The notes under the pieces: generated by a model | Seen by the model: only the letters and a program-made list of their open reading frames with translations | What the model was told of the DNA's origin: nothing | Database searches by the model: none | Program-made: the position numbers and the translations under genes | NCBI RefSeq assembly: GCF_021502675.1 | Contig: NZ_JAKFHA010000004.1 | Location: 432,737-475,004 of the forward strand | Direction: 5' to 3' | Length of the DNA: 42,268 nt | DNA from: Yinghuangia soli | Lineage (GTDB): Bacteria > Actinomycetota > Actinomycetes > Streptomycetales > Streptomycetaceae | In this document: piece by piece, positions 29,858 to 38,646 of the stretch | How positions within the stretch are numbered: position 1 is the first letter of the stretch | Layout: every line of letters begins with the position of its first letter

Positions 29858-31456
29858 ATGACCAGAATTCCTCTGCATCGCCGCGACTTCATCCGCATCA
29901 CCGCCGCGGCCTCCGGGGCTGCCGCGGTGGGCGCCGTCGCGGCCCCTTCCGCGCAGGCCGGCGAGGCCACGGCCGCAGGTGCCACCTCGCCCGGCGCGTT
30001 CCTGCACGGCGTCGCCTCCGGTGACCCGCTGCCCGACGGCGTGGTCATCTGGACCCGCGTCACTCCCGGTGCCGACTGCGGCCCTGGTTCGCGGCGCGGG
30101 CCGTCGGGCCTCGTGTTCTGGGAGGTGGCCGCGGACCGCGAGTTCCGGCGCCCGGTACGCGTCGGGCTGGCCCGGACCGGGCCCGAGCGCGACCACACCG
30201 TGAGCGTCGACGTCCGCGGGCTGCGCCCAGGGACCACGTACTACTACCGGTTCCGTACGCTGCACGGGCGCTCGCCGGTCGGCCGGACGCGTACTGCGCC
30301 GTCCAGCCGCCAGGACGTGGCCGGGCTGCGCTTCGGTGTCGCGTCCTGCGTCAGCTACGGGAACGGCTACTTCGCCGGGTACCGGCACCTCGCGCAGCGC
30401 GGGGACCTGGATGCGGTCATCCATCTCGGCGACTACATATACGAGTTCGCCTCGAAGGCAGGCCACCCGGGGAGCACCGAGGTACGCCCGATGCAGCCCG
30501 AGCACGAGTGCGTCACGCTCGCCGACTACCGCACCCGGCACGGCCAGTACCGCACCGACCCGGACCTGCAGGCCATGCACGCCGCGGCGCCGATCATCGC
30601 CACCTGGGACGACCACGAACTCGCCGGCGACGCCTGGGCGCAGGGCGCCCGCGACCACGACCCGGCGACCGAGGGGACCTGGGCGGCGCGGGTCGCGGCC
30701 GCGAAGCAGGCGTACTTCGAGTGGCTGCCGGTGCGGCAGAACGTGCCCGGCTCGACGCAGCGGCGCCTGGCGTACGGCAAGCTCCTCGACCTGACCATGC
30801 TCGACCTGCGCAGCTTCCGCTCGCAGCAGGTGCTGCCGACCGACGCCGCGGGGCTGGCCGACCCGTCGCGCACCATTGCGGGCCGCTCGCAGATGGGCTG
30901 GCTGAAGGACGGCCTCGCGCGCAGCACCGCCGCGTGGAACCTGATCGGCACCTCGGTCATGGCCGCGCCCTGGCGGCTGCCGACCGGCCAGGCGAACCCG
31001 CCCACGACGTGGAACGCCGACCAGTGGGACGGCTACCAGGCCGAGCAGAAGGAGCTGTTCACGCACCTGCAGAACCTCGGCAAGAGCAACACGGTGTTCC
31101 TCACCGGCGACCTGCACTCGTCGTGGGCAGGTGAGGTTCCGGCACCCGGCGGAGGGGCGCCGGTGGCCGCGCAGTTCGTCGTGACGTCGGTGACGTCCAC
31201 CCCGTTCGCGAGCCTTTACCCGGCCGGGTACGGCGCGCAGATCGTCGGCGCCATCCTCAAGATGAACCCGCACCTGCAGTGGGGCGAGGCGGAGGCCAAC
31301 GGGGTCGGGATCCTCGACGTGACCGCGGCCCGCGTGCAGTTGGACTGGTACAAGGTCGCCGACCGGAAGCTCCCGGACAGCACGGTCGCGCACCTCAAGT
31401 CGTTCCAGGTGGACGGCACGACAAAGCGCGTCGGACCGGCGGCGAACCCGGTCTGA
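29858..31456 (+). CDS. phoD: Alkaline phosphatase D, Tat-exported
   Basis: 532 residues. The N-terminus HRRDFIRITAAASG is a twin-arginine signal (RRDFIR at 8-13) with cleavage near AQA-GEA (34/35). An N-terminal beta-sandwich (GVASGDPLPDGVVIWTRVTP to TYYYRFRT) precedes the metallophosphatase core: FGVASC, HLGDYIYEF, TWDDHELAGD, NLIGTSVM, FLTGDLHSSW, the metal-binding blocks of PhoD. It hydrolyses phosphomonoesters or diesters outside the cell to supply phosphate. TAACTT nine bases upstream of the ATG looks like a -10, so the mRNA may be leaderless. GTT at 29820, 29830 and 29842 hints only weakly at a PhoP box. Confidence 0.95.
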   Translation: MTRIPLHRRDFIRITAAASGAAAVGAVAAPSAQAGEATAAGATSPGAFLHGVASGDPLPDGVVIWTRVTPGADCGPGSRRGPSGLVFWEVAADREFRRPVRVGLARTGPERDHTVSVDVRGLRPGTTYYYRFRTLHGRSPVGRTRTAPSSRQDVAGLRFGVASCVSYGNGYFAGYRHLAQRGDLDAVIHLGDYIYEFASKAGHPGSTEVRPMQPEHECVTLADYRTRHGQYRTDPDLQAMHAAAPIIATWDDHELAGDAWAQGARDHDPATEGTWAARVAAAKQAYFEWLPVRQNVPGSTQRRLAYGKLLDLTMLDLRSFRSQQVLPTDAAGLADPSRTIAGRSQMGWLKDGLARSTAAWNLIGTSVMAAPWRLPTGQANPPTTWNADQWDGYQAEQKELFTHLQNLGKSNTVFLTGDLHSSWAGEVPAPGGGAPVAAQFVVTSVTSTPFASLYPAGYGAQIVGAILKMNPHLQWGEAEANGVGILDVTAARVQLDWYKVADRKLPDSTVAHLKSFQVDGTTKRVGPAANPV

Positions 31457-31542
31457 CCGGTCTGCGGCGAAGGCGGTGGCACGGGCGACGCGCAGGTGCC
31501 CGCCCACCGCCCGAGCCGCGGAAGCGCCGGCCCGTGGGCGCA

Positions 31543-32901
31543 CTAGTGCGGCCCGTTCGGCGAGGGCGGCAGTGCCTCCGCCTTCCGTAGCAGGACCGAC
31601 CTCTCCCTCGGGTTGGCGCACAGGCGGGCGGCCAGGTCGAGTTCGCCGCGGGCCTCCGCGGTGCGGCCGAGCCGGGTCAGGAGCTCGCCGCGCACGGTCG
31701 GCAGCAGGTGCGAACCGGACAGGCGCCCCGACACGGCCAGGTCGTCCACGATGTCGAGGGCCTGCTGCGGGCCGTACGCCATCGCCACCGCGACCGCCCG
31801 GTTGAGCTCGACCACAGGCGACGGCGCCACCCGCCCGAGCGCCTCGTACAAGATCACGATGCGCTCCCAGTCGGTGTCCGGCACCGACCGGGCCGCGGCG
31901 TGGCAGGCCGCGATCGCCGCCTGGAGGCCGTACGGCCCCAAGCCCCGGCCGGCCCCGACAGCCCGGTCCAGCGCCGCCTTGCCGCGGCGCATCGCGGCCC
32001 GGTCCCAGAGCCGGCGGTCCTGGTCCTCCAGCAGCACCGGTTCGCCGTCCGGCCCGATGCGGGCCGGGAAGCGCGCCGCGGTGAGCTCGAACAGCGCCAG
32101 CAGCCCGTGCACTTCCGGTTCGCCGGGCTGCAGTGCGGCCAGGGTGCGGGCCAGCCGGATCGCCTCGTACGCGACGTCCGGGCGCAGCAGGTCGCCCCCG
32201 CCCGTCGCGGTCGAGCCCTCGGTGAAGATCACGTAGAGCACGCTCAGCACGCCGCCCAGCCGGGCGCCGCGCTCCTCGGCGGGCGGCAGCGCGAAGGGCA
32301 CGCCCGCGGCCGCGATCGTCTTCTTCGCGCGCGTGATGCGCGCCTGCACGGTCGGCACCGGTACCAGGAACGCCCGGGCGATCTCCTCGCTCGTCAGGCC
32401 GCCGACCGCGCGCAGCGTGAGCGCCACCCGGGCCTCCGGGGAGAGCACCGGATGGCAGGCCACGAACATCAGCGCGAGCACGTCGTCGCCGACCCGGTCC
32501 GGATCCCACGGCAGGTCGTCCGGCGCCGTGCCGGGCGGCGGTGCACCGGCCGCCGCCTCGCCCTCGGACAGCCGCCCGGCCAGCACCGCATACCGCGCGT
32601 CGCGCGCCGAGCGGCGGCGGAAGCTGTCGATCGCGCGCCGCCGCGCGGTGGCCAGCAGCCAGCCGACCGGATTGTCCGGGGCGCCGTCGCGCGACCACGT
32701 GACGAGGGCCTCGGCGAGGGCCTCCTGGGCCACGTCCTCGGCCAGTTCGAGTTCCCCGGTGTAGCGGGCCAGCGCGCCGACGATCCGCGCCGACTCGATG
32801 CGCCACACCGCCTCGACGGCCCGCCGCGCCGCCTCGGCGACGTGCGGCGGGCCGTTGCCGTCGGCGTCCGGGCTCAGAGCTGGCCGGTCCGCTCGCGCCA
32901 C
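31543..32901 (-). CDS. ECF-type RNA polymerase sigma factor, ECF42-like
   Basis: 452 residues. GTG at 32901 is chosen because AAGGAG lies five bases ahead, inside the YciI-like gene, which it overlaps by 28 bases. Region 2 covers about 28-100 (AVWRIESARIVGALARYTGE, LAEDVAQEALAEAL, NPVGWLLATARRRAIDSFRR) and region 4 about 153-197 (LTLRAVGGLTSEEIARAFLVPVPTVQARITRAKK). The long C-terminal extension (205-452) is the helical, TPR-like DUF6596 type that marks ECF42. No anti-sigma gene is present; in this group the extension and the DGPF partner are thought to replace it. Targets commonly include DGPF protein genes. Confidence 0.94.
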   Translation of the reverse strand: MARADRPALSPDADGNGPPHVAEAARRAVEAVWRIESARIVGALARYTGELELAEDVAQEALAEALVTWSRDGAPDNPVGWLLATARRRAIDSFRRRSARDARYAVLAGRLSEGEAAAGAPPPGTAPDDLPWDPDRVGDDVLALMFVACHPVLSPEARVALTLRAVGGLTSEEIARAFLVPVPTVQARITRAKKTIAAAGVPFALPPAEERGARLGGVLSVLYVIFTEGSTATGGGDLLRPDVAYEAIRLARTLAALQPGEPEVHGLLALFELTAARFPARIGPDGEPVLLEDQDRRLWDRAAMRRGKAALDRAVGAGRGLGPYGLQAAIAACHAAARSVPDTDWERIVILYEALGRVAPSPVVELNRAVAVAMAYGPQQALDIVDDLAVSGRLSGSHLLPTVRGELLTRLGRTAEARGELDLAARLCANPRERSVLLRKAEALPPSPNGPH

Positions 32902-33293
32902 GCGCGCTCCTTCACGATCCACTCGTTGTCCTGCGGGAACTCGTCGATGCTCGGCACCCGCCGGATCTCGCACTTGGAGCCGGGGACGGCCGGGAGGCGC
33001 TTGGCCCACTCGACGGCCTCCTCCTTCGAGGCAACCTCGAGGACGTAGAAGCCGCCGAACAGCTCCTTGGTCTCGCCGTACGGCCCGTCGGTGACCACCG
33101 GGGTCTCGCCGCTGTAGTCGACCACCACGGTCTGCGCGGGATCGTCCAGGCCCTCGGCGGCGACCAGCACACCGGCCCGGATCAGCTCGTCGTTGAAGCG
33201 CCCGATGGTCTCGAGCATCTCCTCGAAGGGGATGTCCATCATCTTGGCGTAGGACTCGTCGCTGCCGCGCAGGATCAGCATGTACTTGGCCAT
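32874..33293 (-). CDS. YciI/DGPF-domain protein, ECF42 partner
   Basis: 139 residues, a single YCII-related fold. MAKYMLILRGSDESYAKM opens it; the signature is DGPYGE at 69-74 (VVTDGPYGETKELFGGFYVLE), a Tyr variant of DGPF. GAGGAG precedes the ATG. Its last codons contain the SD and start of the sigma-factor gene, so translation is coupled. Function of the family is unsettled; it accompanies ECF42 sigma factors very consistently. Confidence 0.95.
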   Translation of the reverse strand: MAKYMLILRGSDESYAKMMDIPFEEMLETIGRFNDELIRAGVLVAAEGLDDPAQTVVVDYSGETPVVTDGPYGETKELFGGFYVLEVASKEEAVEWAKRLPAVPGSKCEIRRVPSIDEFPQDNEWIVKERAWRERTGQL

Positions 33294-33426
33294 GGCCGCT
33301 CTCCTCGGGTGAAGGGGGTCGCTTCTCGACCTTCTCACTGCAAGGTCGAACGGGCGCTCCGGCGATCGACACGGCACGCGGAAAAATCTTCCGGAGGGAT
33401 CCGGAGCGATTTGGGATGCTGGGCGG

Positions 33427-34668
33427 ATGACTTCTCCGGATGCCGACCCGTCCCGCCCCGACCGCCCCGGCAGCCCGTCCGCCGGGCCGCTCATCAGCAC
33501 TGCCGTGACGGCGGAACTGCTCCGCGGTGCCCTCGAGCTCGAAGCCGGCGGGCGCGGCGTGATCCCGCACCGGCTGCCCGCCTGGGCCCGGGCGCAGGGC
33601 GCAGACGGCCAGCTGCTGATGGCGGAGTCCCAGCCTTCGGGCGTACGCCTGGCCTTCCGCACCCGCGCGACCGCCGTCGAGCTGGACGTCGTGCCCACCA
33701 AACTCGCGTACGTCGGCGCCCCGGCACGCCCCGACGGCGTCTTCGACCTGCTCGTCGACGGCGTGCTCACCGGGCAGGCGACCGTCCCGGCCGGCGACGT
33801 GATCACCATCGACATGGCCTCGGGCACCGCCGAGACCACCCCCGGTCCGGTCGGCACCGCGCGGTTCGCCGGGCTGTCCGACGCGGACAAGGACATCGAG
33901 ATCTGGCTGCCGCACCGCGAGGCCGTCGAACTGGTCGCGCTGCGGACCGACGCCCCGGTCACCGCGCTGCCGGACCGCGGCCGCCGGACGTGGCTGCACC
34001 ACGGCAGCTCGATCAGCCACGGCTCCGACGCGGCCAGCCCCAGCACCACATGGCCCGCGGTCGCGGCCGCGGCGGGCGGCGTCGAGCTGACCAATCTGGG
34101 CTTCGGCGGCAGCGCGCTGCTCGACCCGTTCACCGCCCGCGCCATGCGCGACACGCCCGCCGACCTGATCAGCGTCAAGATCGGCATCAACGTGGTGAAC
34201 CACGACCTGATGCGGCTGCGCGCCTTCGTGCCCGCGGTCCACGGCTTCCTCGACACCATCCGCGACGGCCACCCGGCCACTCCGCTGCTGGTCGTGTCGC
34301 CGATCCTGTGCCCGATCCACGAGTACACCCCCGGCCCGTGCGCGATGGACTTCGGCCGGATCGCCGAAGGGCAGCTCAGCTTCCGGGCCACCGGCGACCC
34401 GGCCGAGGTGGCCGCGGGCAAGCTGACCCTCTCGGTCATCCGCGACGCGCTCGCGCGCATCGTCGCGCAGCGGGCCGCCGAGGACCCGAACATCCACTAC
34501 CTCGACGGCCGCGAGCTGTACGGCGAGCCGGACGCGGACGCGTACCCGCTGCCCGACCTGCTGCACCCGGACGCCGCGACGCACCGGCTCATCGGCGAGC
34601 GGTTCGCGGTCCGCGCCTTCGCCCCGGACGGCCCGCTGAGCCCCAAGGCGACCCCGGGGGAGGCCTGA
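33427..34668 (+). CDS. SGNH/GDSL-type hydrolase
   Basis: 413 residues. An N-terminal jelly-roll-like half (residues 45-175; GVRLAFRTRATAVELDVVPTK) precedes an SGNH domain: block I LHHGSSISHG (about 191-200, Ser in the nucleophile turn), LTNLGFGGSALLD (block II), KIGINVVNH (block III) and PDLLHPDAATH with the Asp-x-x-His of block V (about 378-381). No signal peptide is seen, so it is probably cytoplasmic. The two-domain layout resembles carbohydrate esterases of the SGNH superfamily. The ATG at 33427 has GGGCGG directly upstream and may be near-leaderless. The next gene starts six bases after its stop. Confidence 0.9.
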   Translation: MTSPDADPSRPDRPGSPSAGPLISTAVTAELLRGALELEAGGRGVIPHRLPAWARAQGADGQLLMAESQPSGVRLAFRTRATAVELDVVPTKLAYVGAPARPDGVFDLLVDGVLTGQATVPAGDVITIDMASGTAETTPGPVGTARFAGLSDADKDIEIWLPHREAVELVALRTDAPVTALPDRGRRTWLHHGSSISHGSDAASPSTTWPAVAAAAGGVELTNLGFGGSALLDPFTARAMRDTPADLISVKIGINVVNHDLMRLRAFVPAVHGFLDTIRDGHPATPLLVVSPILCPIHEYTPGPCAMDFGRIAEGQLSFRATGDPAEVAAGKLTLSVIRDALARIVAQRAAEDPNIHYLDGRELYGEPDADAYPLPDLLHPDAATHRLIGERFAVRAFAPDGPLSPKATPGEA

Positions 34669-34674
34669 TCCGCC

Positions 34675-35331
34675 GTGGACCTCTTCACCTCGACCTGGGC
34701 CGCGCTGCGCGCCGCGGTCGCCGACCTGCCCGACGAGGACTTCGCCCGGCCGTCCGGCTGCGCCGGCTGGCTGGTCCGCGACCTGGTGTGCCACCTGGTC
34801 ATCGACGCGCAGGACGTCCTCATCACGCTGGCCACCCCGGCTGCCGGGGCACCCACGCGCGACGCGGTCACGTACTGGGAGGTCGCCGACACGCCGCCGA
34901 CCGGCGGCGACCCGCTTGACGCGCTCATCGTCCGGCTGGCCGCGGCGTACGAGGAGCCCCGGCTGCTCAAGTTCCACCTGGACGACGTCGGCTCCGCGGC
35001 CGGCCGGGCCGCGGGGCTCGCCGACCCGGACGCCCGCGTCGCCACGCGCGGACACGTGCTCTCCGCCCGGGACTTCCTCGGTGCGTATGTCCTCGAATGG
35101 ACGCTGCACCACCTCGACCTCGCGGCCCATCTCCCCGACGTGCCGGGGCCTCCTGCGGAGGGCCTGGCCCGGACCCGCGCGATGCTGGAGCAGATCGCAG
35201 GCGGCGCTTTCCCGGCCGAACTCGCGGACCGGGACGCCCTGCTGATCGGCACCGGACGGCGGCTCCCCACCGCCGCGGAGCGGGCCGGACTGCACGGACC
35301 GGCCGCGCGGATCCCGTTCATCCTGGGCTGA
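34675..35331 (+). CDS. MDMPI-fold metal-binding protein (TIGR03083-like)
   Basis: 218 residues from GTG six bases after the SGNH hydrolase stop, so probably co-translated. RPSGCAGWLVRDLVCHLV and AYVLEWTLHHLDLAAHL give a complete metal site: His40, Glu141 and His145 in ExxxH. This is the maleylpyruvate-isomerase N-terminal/DinB-like fold, some members of which use mycothiol. The C-terminal 50 residues carry the short mixed domain common in this group. Reaction unknown; pairing with the esterase suggests a joint detoxification or modification step, as inference only. Confidence 0.88.
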   Translation: MDLFTSTWAALRAAVADLPDEDFARPSGCAGWLVRDLVCHLVIDAQDVLITLATPAAGAPTRDAVTYWEVADTPPTGGDPLDALIVRLAAAYEEPRLLKFHLDDVGSAAGRAAGLADPDARVATRGHVLSARDFLGAYVLEWTLHHLDLAAHLPDVPGPPAEGLARTRAMLEQIAGGAFPAELADRDALLIGTGRRLPTAAERAGLHGPAARIPFILG

Positions 35332-35501
35332 GCCGCCCCGGCAGGCGGATGCGGAGAGTAACCGGAGAGTCGCGTTCCGCGTCGGCTTTGTCCAATACCG
35401 GTACGCCCGGACCCCGTGAAACTGACTGCGCGCCGACCCACCGGAGTCGCGCACGAGAGCTCATCGCTCGACGAACAGTCCGAACCATGGGGAGACTTCG
35501 C

Positions 35502-35876
35502 ATGAAGAGCACGACCATTCGGCGCAGCACCACCAGCGTCCTTTCCGCTGCGGCGATCGTCGTCGGGGTGCTCGCGGGCACCGCCCAGGCCAACAACGTC
35601 GGCAACATCGGCGTCGGCTCGGGCAACACCGCGGGCGTCAAGTGCATCCAGAAGTCGTACAACTACATCGCCAACCGCGGCCTCGCGGTCGACGGCATCT
35701 ACGGCAACGCGACCAAGCAGGCGACCATCGACTTCCAGCGCCTGTTCAAGCTGGGCGTCGACGGCATCGTCGGCAAGCAGACGGGCGACACCCTGTGGTG
35801 GGCAGTCAACTACAAGGCGGGCTGGGGCCTTTACGAGAACTGGGGCTGCCAGTCGAAGGTCCCGAACTCGCGCTGA
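35502..35876 (+). CDS. Secreted peptidoglycan-binding-domain protein
   Basis: 124 residues. GGGGAG lies seven bases before the ATG. Signal peptide 1-30 (RRSTTSVLSAAAIVVGVLAGTAQA). The mature protein is one PG_binding_1-type domain: VKCIQKSYNYI, LAVDGIYGNATKQATIDFQRLFKLGVDGIVGKQTGDTLWW. Cys48 and Cys116 could form a disulfide. No catalytic domain is attached. Likely a small exported wall-binding protein, perhaps abundant; role unknown. Confidence 0.9.
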   Translation: MKSTTIRRSTTSVLSAAAIVVGVLAGTAQANNVGNIGVGSGNTAGVKCIQKSYNYIANRGLAVDGIYGNATKQATIDFQRLFKLGVDGIVGKQTGDTLWWAVNYKAGWGLYENWGCQSKVPNSR

Positions 35877-35882
35877 CCCGGC

Positions 35883-35910
35883 GGACCGAGGACCGAGGAC
35901 CAAGGACCGA
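35883..35910. repeat. 7-bp tandem repeat, four copies
   Basis: GGACCGA at 35883-35889, 35890-35896 and 35904-35910, with GGACCAA at 35897-35903. It begins six bases after the stop of the peptidoglycan-binding protein gene and precedes the terminator. Confidence 0.75.
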
Positions 35911-35945
35911 GGATTTGCCGGGGCAGCGAACCGGTCCAGAACGAC

Positions 35946-35981
35946 GGCAGGCCCGACGGCGCAACCGCCTTCGGGCCTGCC
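35946..35981. terminator. Bidirectional terminator
   Basis: GGCAGGCCCGA (35946-35956) pairs perfectly with TCGGGCCTGCC (35971-35981), with a second small stem CGG-CCG inside the loop. It separates two convergent genes. Confidence 0.82.
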
Positions 35982-35995
35982 CGCCTTCGTGAGCC

Positions 35996-37222
35996 TCAGC
36001 CGTGCTGCGGCGGCCGCTCGTCCTGTCGTGCATCGGTGGCGGGCAGGGCAGCGAGAGCCTCGGCGCACCGGCCCTGGTCGATCAGCGCGAGTGCCAGGTC
36101 GCACACCGCCGTGATCCCGGGAAGCCGACGCAGGAGAGCAATCGCCTCCTCGGTCCGACCGGCTCGGGCGAGCAGCCAGGCCAAGGTGCCCTCGCGGTCG
36201 GCGACCCGCTCGGGCGGCAGACCTTCCAGTTCGGCGAGGGCCGCATCGGCGCGTCCCGTCTCGCCCATCAGCCACCAGCGGCTGGAGCGCAGCCAACACT
36301 CTTCGTTGTCGGCCTTGAACTCGGCGCTGCGGTTCTCGGTGAGCGCCAACGCTTCGTCGTGCCGCTCGTGTTCGGCCAGGAGCAGCAGTGCCGACTGCAG
36401 GAGATTGTGGTCGGACCGGCTTTCGAAGGTGTGGTCCACCGCATCGATGGCCTCCGCGAACCGGTGGCGCCGCATGAGGAGTTCCATGAGCTGGCTCTCG
36501 TAGACCCACGGGCGTTGGGCGGTACTCATCCGGGCGCGTAGGTAGGCCTCTGCTTCGTCGTCGCGGCCTTGTGCCTCCAGTGCGGTCAGGTAGAAGGGCA
36601 GGATTCCGTACGCATCGGCATCGGCCAACTCGCGCAGCGTTTCGGTCCGGCCGCGCCGCGCAAGCAGGCGCGCGTAGAGAATGCCGGTGTTCACCGACCC
36701 GCGCCGGGCTATGCCGCTGTCGGCGCCGAGGAGCCGGATCGCCTCGTCGAGAACCCGGTCGGCGTTCGCGGTTCCGTCCGGCAATTCGGCGAGTACGCGC
36801 AAGGTCCGCTCGTCGTGCACGCGGGACGTCACGACACAGATCGCCTCGTCCGCGCGGCCGGCCCGGACGAGCACGCCGAGATAGTCGCCCCAGGCGTCGT
36901 CGGCGACGTGGGCCCGTTGTTCCGGGTTCGCCAGCTCCAGCGCCTCGGCCACCCGGCCCCATCGCAGCAGGACATCTGCGCCGGCCCGCACCGCGGGCTG
37001 CCATCCCGTCACCGCGAACGGTTCGATGACCGCCCAGGCCCGCTCGAATGCGCTGCCGGCGCCGAGTTCACGGGCGGCGCCGACAGCGCAGAACCAGTCC
37101 TCACGTTCCTCCGCGGCCGCCATCACCAGGTCCAGGCAGCCGTGGTCGAGCAACGCGTCGACCACACCGGGAAGGGTCCCCGAGTAGGTGTCGAACCGCC
37201 GTTGAAGATCGTCGATTTTCAC
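35996..37222 (-). CDS. TPR-like helical repeat protein, function unknown
   Basis: 408 residues, no signal peptide or membrane helix. The sequence is a series of about ten helix pairs of roughly 34-36 residues with TPR-like endings (RWGRVAEALELANPE, LLARRGRTETLRELADAD, LEAQGRDDEAEAYLRARM, MRRHRFAEAIDAVDHTF, LARAGRTEEAIALLRRLP). It resembles uncharacterised streptomycete proteins used as solenoid scaffolds. No enzymatic motif is seen. Several Cys and Trp residues are scattered, without metal patterns. It stands alone on the minus strand. Confidence 0.85.
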   Translation of the reverse strand: MKIDDLQRRFDTYSGTLPGVVDALLDHGCLDLVMAAAEEREDWFCAVGAARELGAGSAFERAWAVIEPFAVTGWQPAVRAGADVLLRWGRVAEALELANPEQRAHVADDAWGDYLGVLVRAGRADEAICVVTSRVHDERTLRVLAELPDGTANADRVLDEAIRLLGADSGIARRGSVNTGILYARLLARRGRTETLRELADADAYGILPFYLTALEAQGRDDEAEAYLRARMSTAQRPWVYESQLMELLMRRHRFAEAIDAVDHTFESRSDHNLLQSALLLLAEHERHDEALALTENRSAEFKADNEECWLRSSRWWLMGETGRADAALAELEGLPPERVADREGTLAWLLARAGRTEEAIALLRRLPGITAVCDLALALIDQGRCAEALAALPATDARQDERPPQHG

Positions 37223-37235
37223 GGGGGCAGACTAG

Positions 37236-37637
37236 CTATGCGGGTTTGTACGGATCCCCGTGGCGGTGTACGGCCTTCCACTTGCCTTCCTCGCGGCGGA
37301 ATACCGTTGTTGCGCGGAGGGCGTACGACACCGGCTTGCCGTGTGCGACCGCGCTGATGCGCTCGATCGCCACCAGGTACGCCATGTCGCCGGACGCGCC
37401 CGCGGCGAGCACCTCGTACTCCAAGGCGGTGCACTCGGTGAACCGCCCGGCGAGCCACGCGAATGTCGGTTCGAGCTCGGCCCAGCCGCTGCGGTTCACC
37501 TCGGCGCCGAAGAGCGTCACCGGAGCCTGATGCGACCAGAGTGCGGACCGCGGACCGGGATCGCCCTGGTGCAGGGCGATCTCGGCGGCGCGCAGGCGTG
37601 GCAGGACGTCGTGCAGGAAGTCGTCGACCTCGGCCAT
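37236..37637 (-). CDS. NTF2/SnoaL-like (DUF4440-type) protein
   Basis: 133 residues. One NTF2-like cone fold: FLHDVLPRLRAAEIALHQGDPGPRSALWS, PVTLFGAEVNRSGWAELEPTFAWLAGRF, YEVLAAGASGDMAYLVAIER, ALRATTVFRREEGKWKAVHRHGDPY. The ending WKAVHRHGD is characteristic of the SnoaL_3/DUF4440 group. Such proteins are small-molecule binders or isomerase-like enzymes; substrate unknown. GAGG sits close to the ATG. The TPR-like gene starts 13 bases beyond its stop on the same strand. Confidence 0.9.
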   Translation of the reverse strand: MAEVDDFLHDVLPRLRAAEIALHQGDPGPRSALWSHQAPVTLFGAEVNRSGWAELEPTFAWLAGRFTECTALEYEVLAAGASGDMAYLVAIERISAVAHGKPVSYALRATTVFRREEGKWKAVHRHGDPYKPA

Positions 37638-37720
37638 GGCCTCAGTCTGGCAGCGGAGTCTGCCTGGTCGGCGGCAGCCACGCCCGCCGTGCCGCCGCCG
37701 CGTCCCGGCCGCGTCCTTGT

Positions 37721-38179
37721 TCAGAGGATGATGCCGCTCGGCCGCGGAATGCCGGCTGCCTCGCAACTCTCGTAGTAGCCGCGCAGGTTCGCGGCCGCAT
37801 CCGATACGCCGATGACGTTGCCTTCGGCATCCAGGTACTCGGTGACGCCGTGGACGATGGTGAGCGTCTCGGTGGTCTCGGTGTTGTCGGCCGGGACGAA
37901 CAACGTGTGTGTCGAACCCGGCGGCTCGTACAGGTACGAGCCCGCTCGGTTCACGTAGCCGTGCTCGCGGTACCCCCACGCGCCCGACAGCGTGAACATG
38001 TGCACCGCGCCCAAGTGCCGGTGCGTACCGACCTCCAGGCCGGCCGGGAGCCGGCCGGCCATGACGTACGTGCCCTCGGCGAGGTCGGCGCGCAGCAGCC
38101 GCATCATCGTGCCCGGATACGCGGTGTTCTCCACCCACGGCACATCGGCGGCGCCGACGTGCACGGCTTCCGGGATCAC
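37721..38179 (-). CDS. Cupin, 2,4'-dihydroxyacetophenone dioxygenase-like
   Basis: 152 residues from GTG at 38179, which overlaps the GNAT stop (GTGA) and has GGAG seven bases upstream. Single cupin barrel: AGLEVGTHRHLGAVHMFTLSGAWGY gives His53, His55 and His60; EPPGSTHTLFV gives His91, a four-His metal site. The pattern (VPWVENT, RHLGAVH, GSYLYEPPGSTHTLF) resembles iron-dependent 2,4'-dihydroxyacetophenone dioxygenase and ChrR-type cupins. Substrate is unproven. Coupling to a GNAT enzyme suggests a common pathway. Confidence 0.9.
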   Translation of the reverse strand: MIPEAVHVGAADVPWVENTAYPGTMMRLLRADLAEGTYVMAGRLPAGLEVGTHRHLGAVHMFTLSGAWGYREHGYVNRAGSYLYEPPGSTHTLFVPADNTETTETLTIVHGVTEYLDAEGNVIGVSDAAANLRGYYESCEAAGIPRPSGIIL

Positions 38180-38646
38180 GCTTGGTCTCCGGCCGCCTGC
38201 GGGGACCACTCCGACAGGAAGATGTCGTAGCGGATGAAGCCGCGGTTCTGGGCGATCTTGTCGTAGAGGCGGCGGGCCGTCGCGTTCGACTCCATGGTCT
38301 GCCAGTACAGCCGCGCGCACCCGCGCTCGACCGCCCACCCGGCCACGGTGTCGATCAGCGCCCGGGCGACGCCGCGGCCGCGGACGTCTTCGGCGGTGAA
38401 CAGGTCCTGCAGGTAGCAGACATCGGGCCCGGACGTGCTGGGATGCACCAGGAAGTGCGTGATGCCGACCAGCCGCCCGTCCAGCCGGGCGCCCAGGGCG
38501 TGGATGCGTGTGTCGGCGAGGAACTCGGCCCACTTGGCGTCGTACATCTCGTCGGGTTCGACACGCTCGTAGAAGTCGATGTACGCACGGAAGAGCACTT
38601 CCCACGCTTCGCGGTCCTCGGCGCCGAGCCGGCTGATGGTGATCAT
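38176..38646 (-). CDS. GNAT-family N-acetyltransferase
   Basis: 156 residues from the ATG at 38646; an ATG at 38679 would add eleven residues. A compact GNAT fold: ISRLGAEDREAWEVLFRAYIDFY, VGITHFLVHPS, CYLQDLFTAEDVRGRGVARALIDTV with acetyl-CoA loop VRGRGVARAL (88-97), RLYWQTMESNATARRLYDKIA, and terminal FIRYDIFL. Very typical of actinobacterial aminoglycoside/amine-type GNATs of unknown substrate. Its stop overlaps the cupin start by four bases; it is divergent from the hydrolase gene at 38742. Confidence 0.94.
   Translation of the reverse strand: MITISRLGAEDREAWEVLFRAYIDFYERVEPDEMYDAKWAEFLADTRIHALGARLDGRLVGITHFLVHPSTSGPDVCYLQDLFTAEDVRGRGVARALIDTVAGWAVERGCARLYWQTMESNATARRLYDKIAQNRGFIRYDIFLSEWSPQAAGDQA

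Noticed and set aside
29843-32806. A 987-codon minus-strand frame
   Set aside because: It covers phoD antisense and the sigma-factor gene out of frame; no domain is visible.
31543-35454. A 1303-codon frame extending the sigma factor
   Set aside because: Upstream of 32901 it is antisense to the MDMPI-fold and SGNH genes and out of frame with the YciI-like gene.
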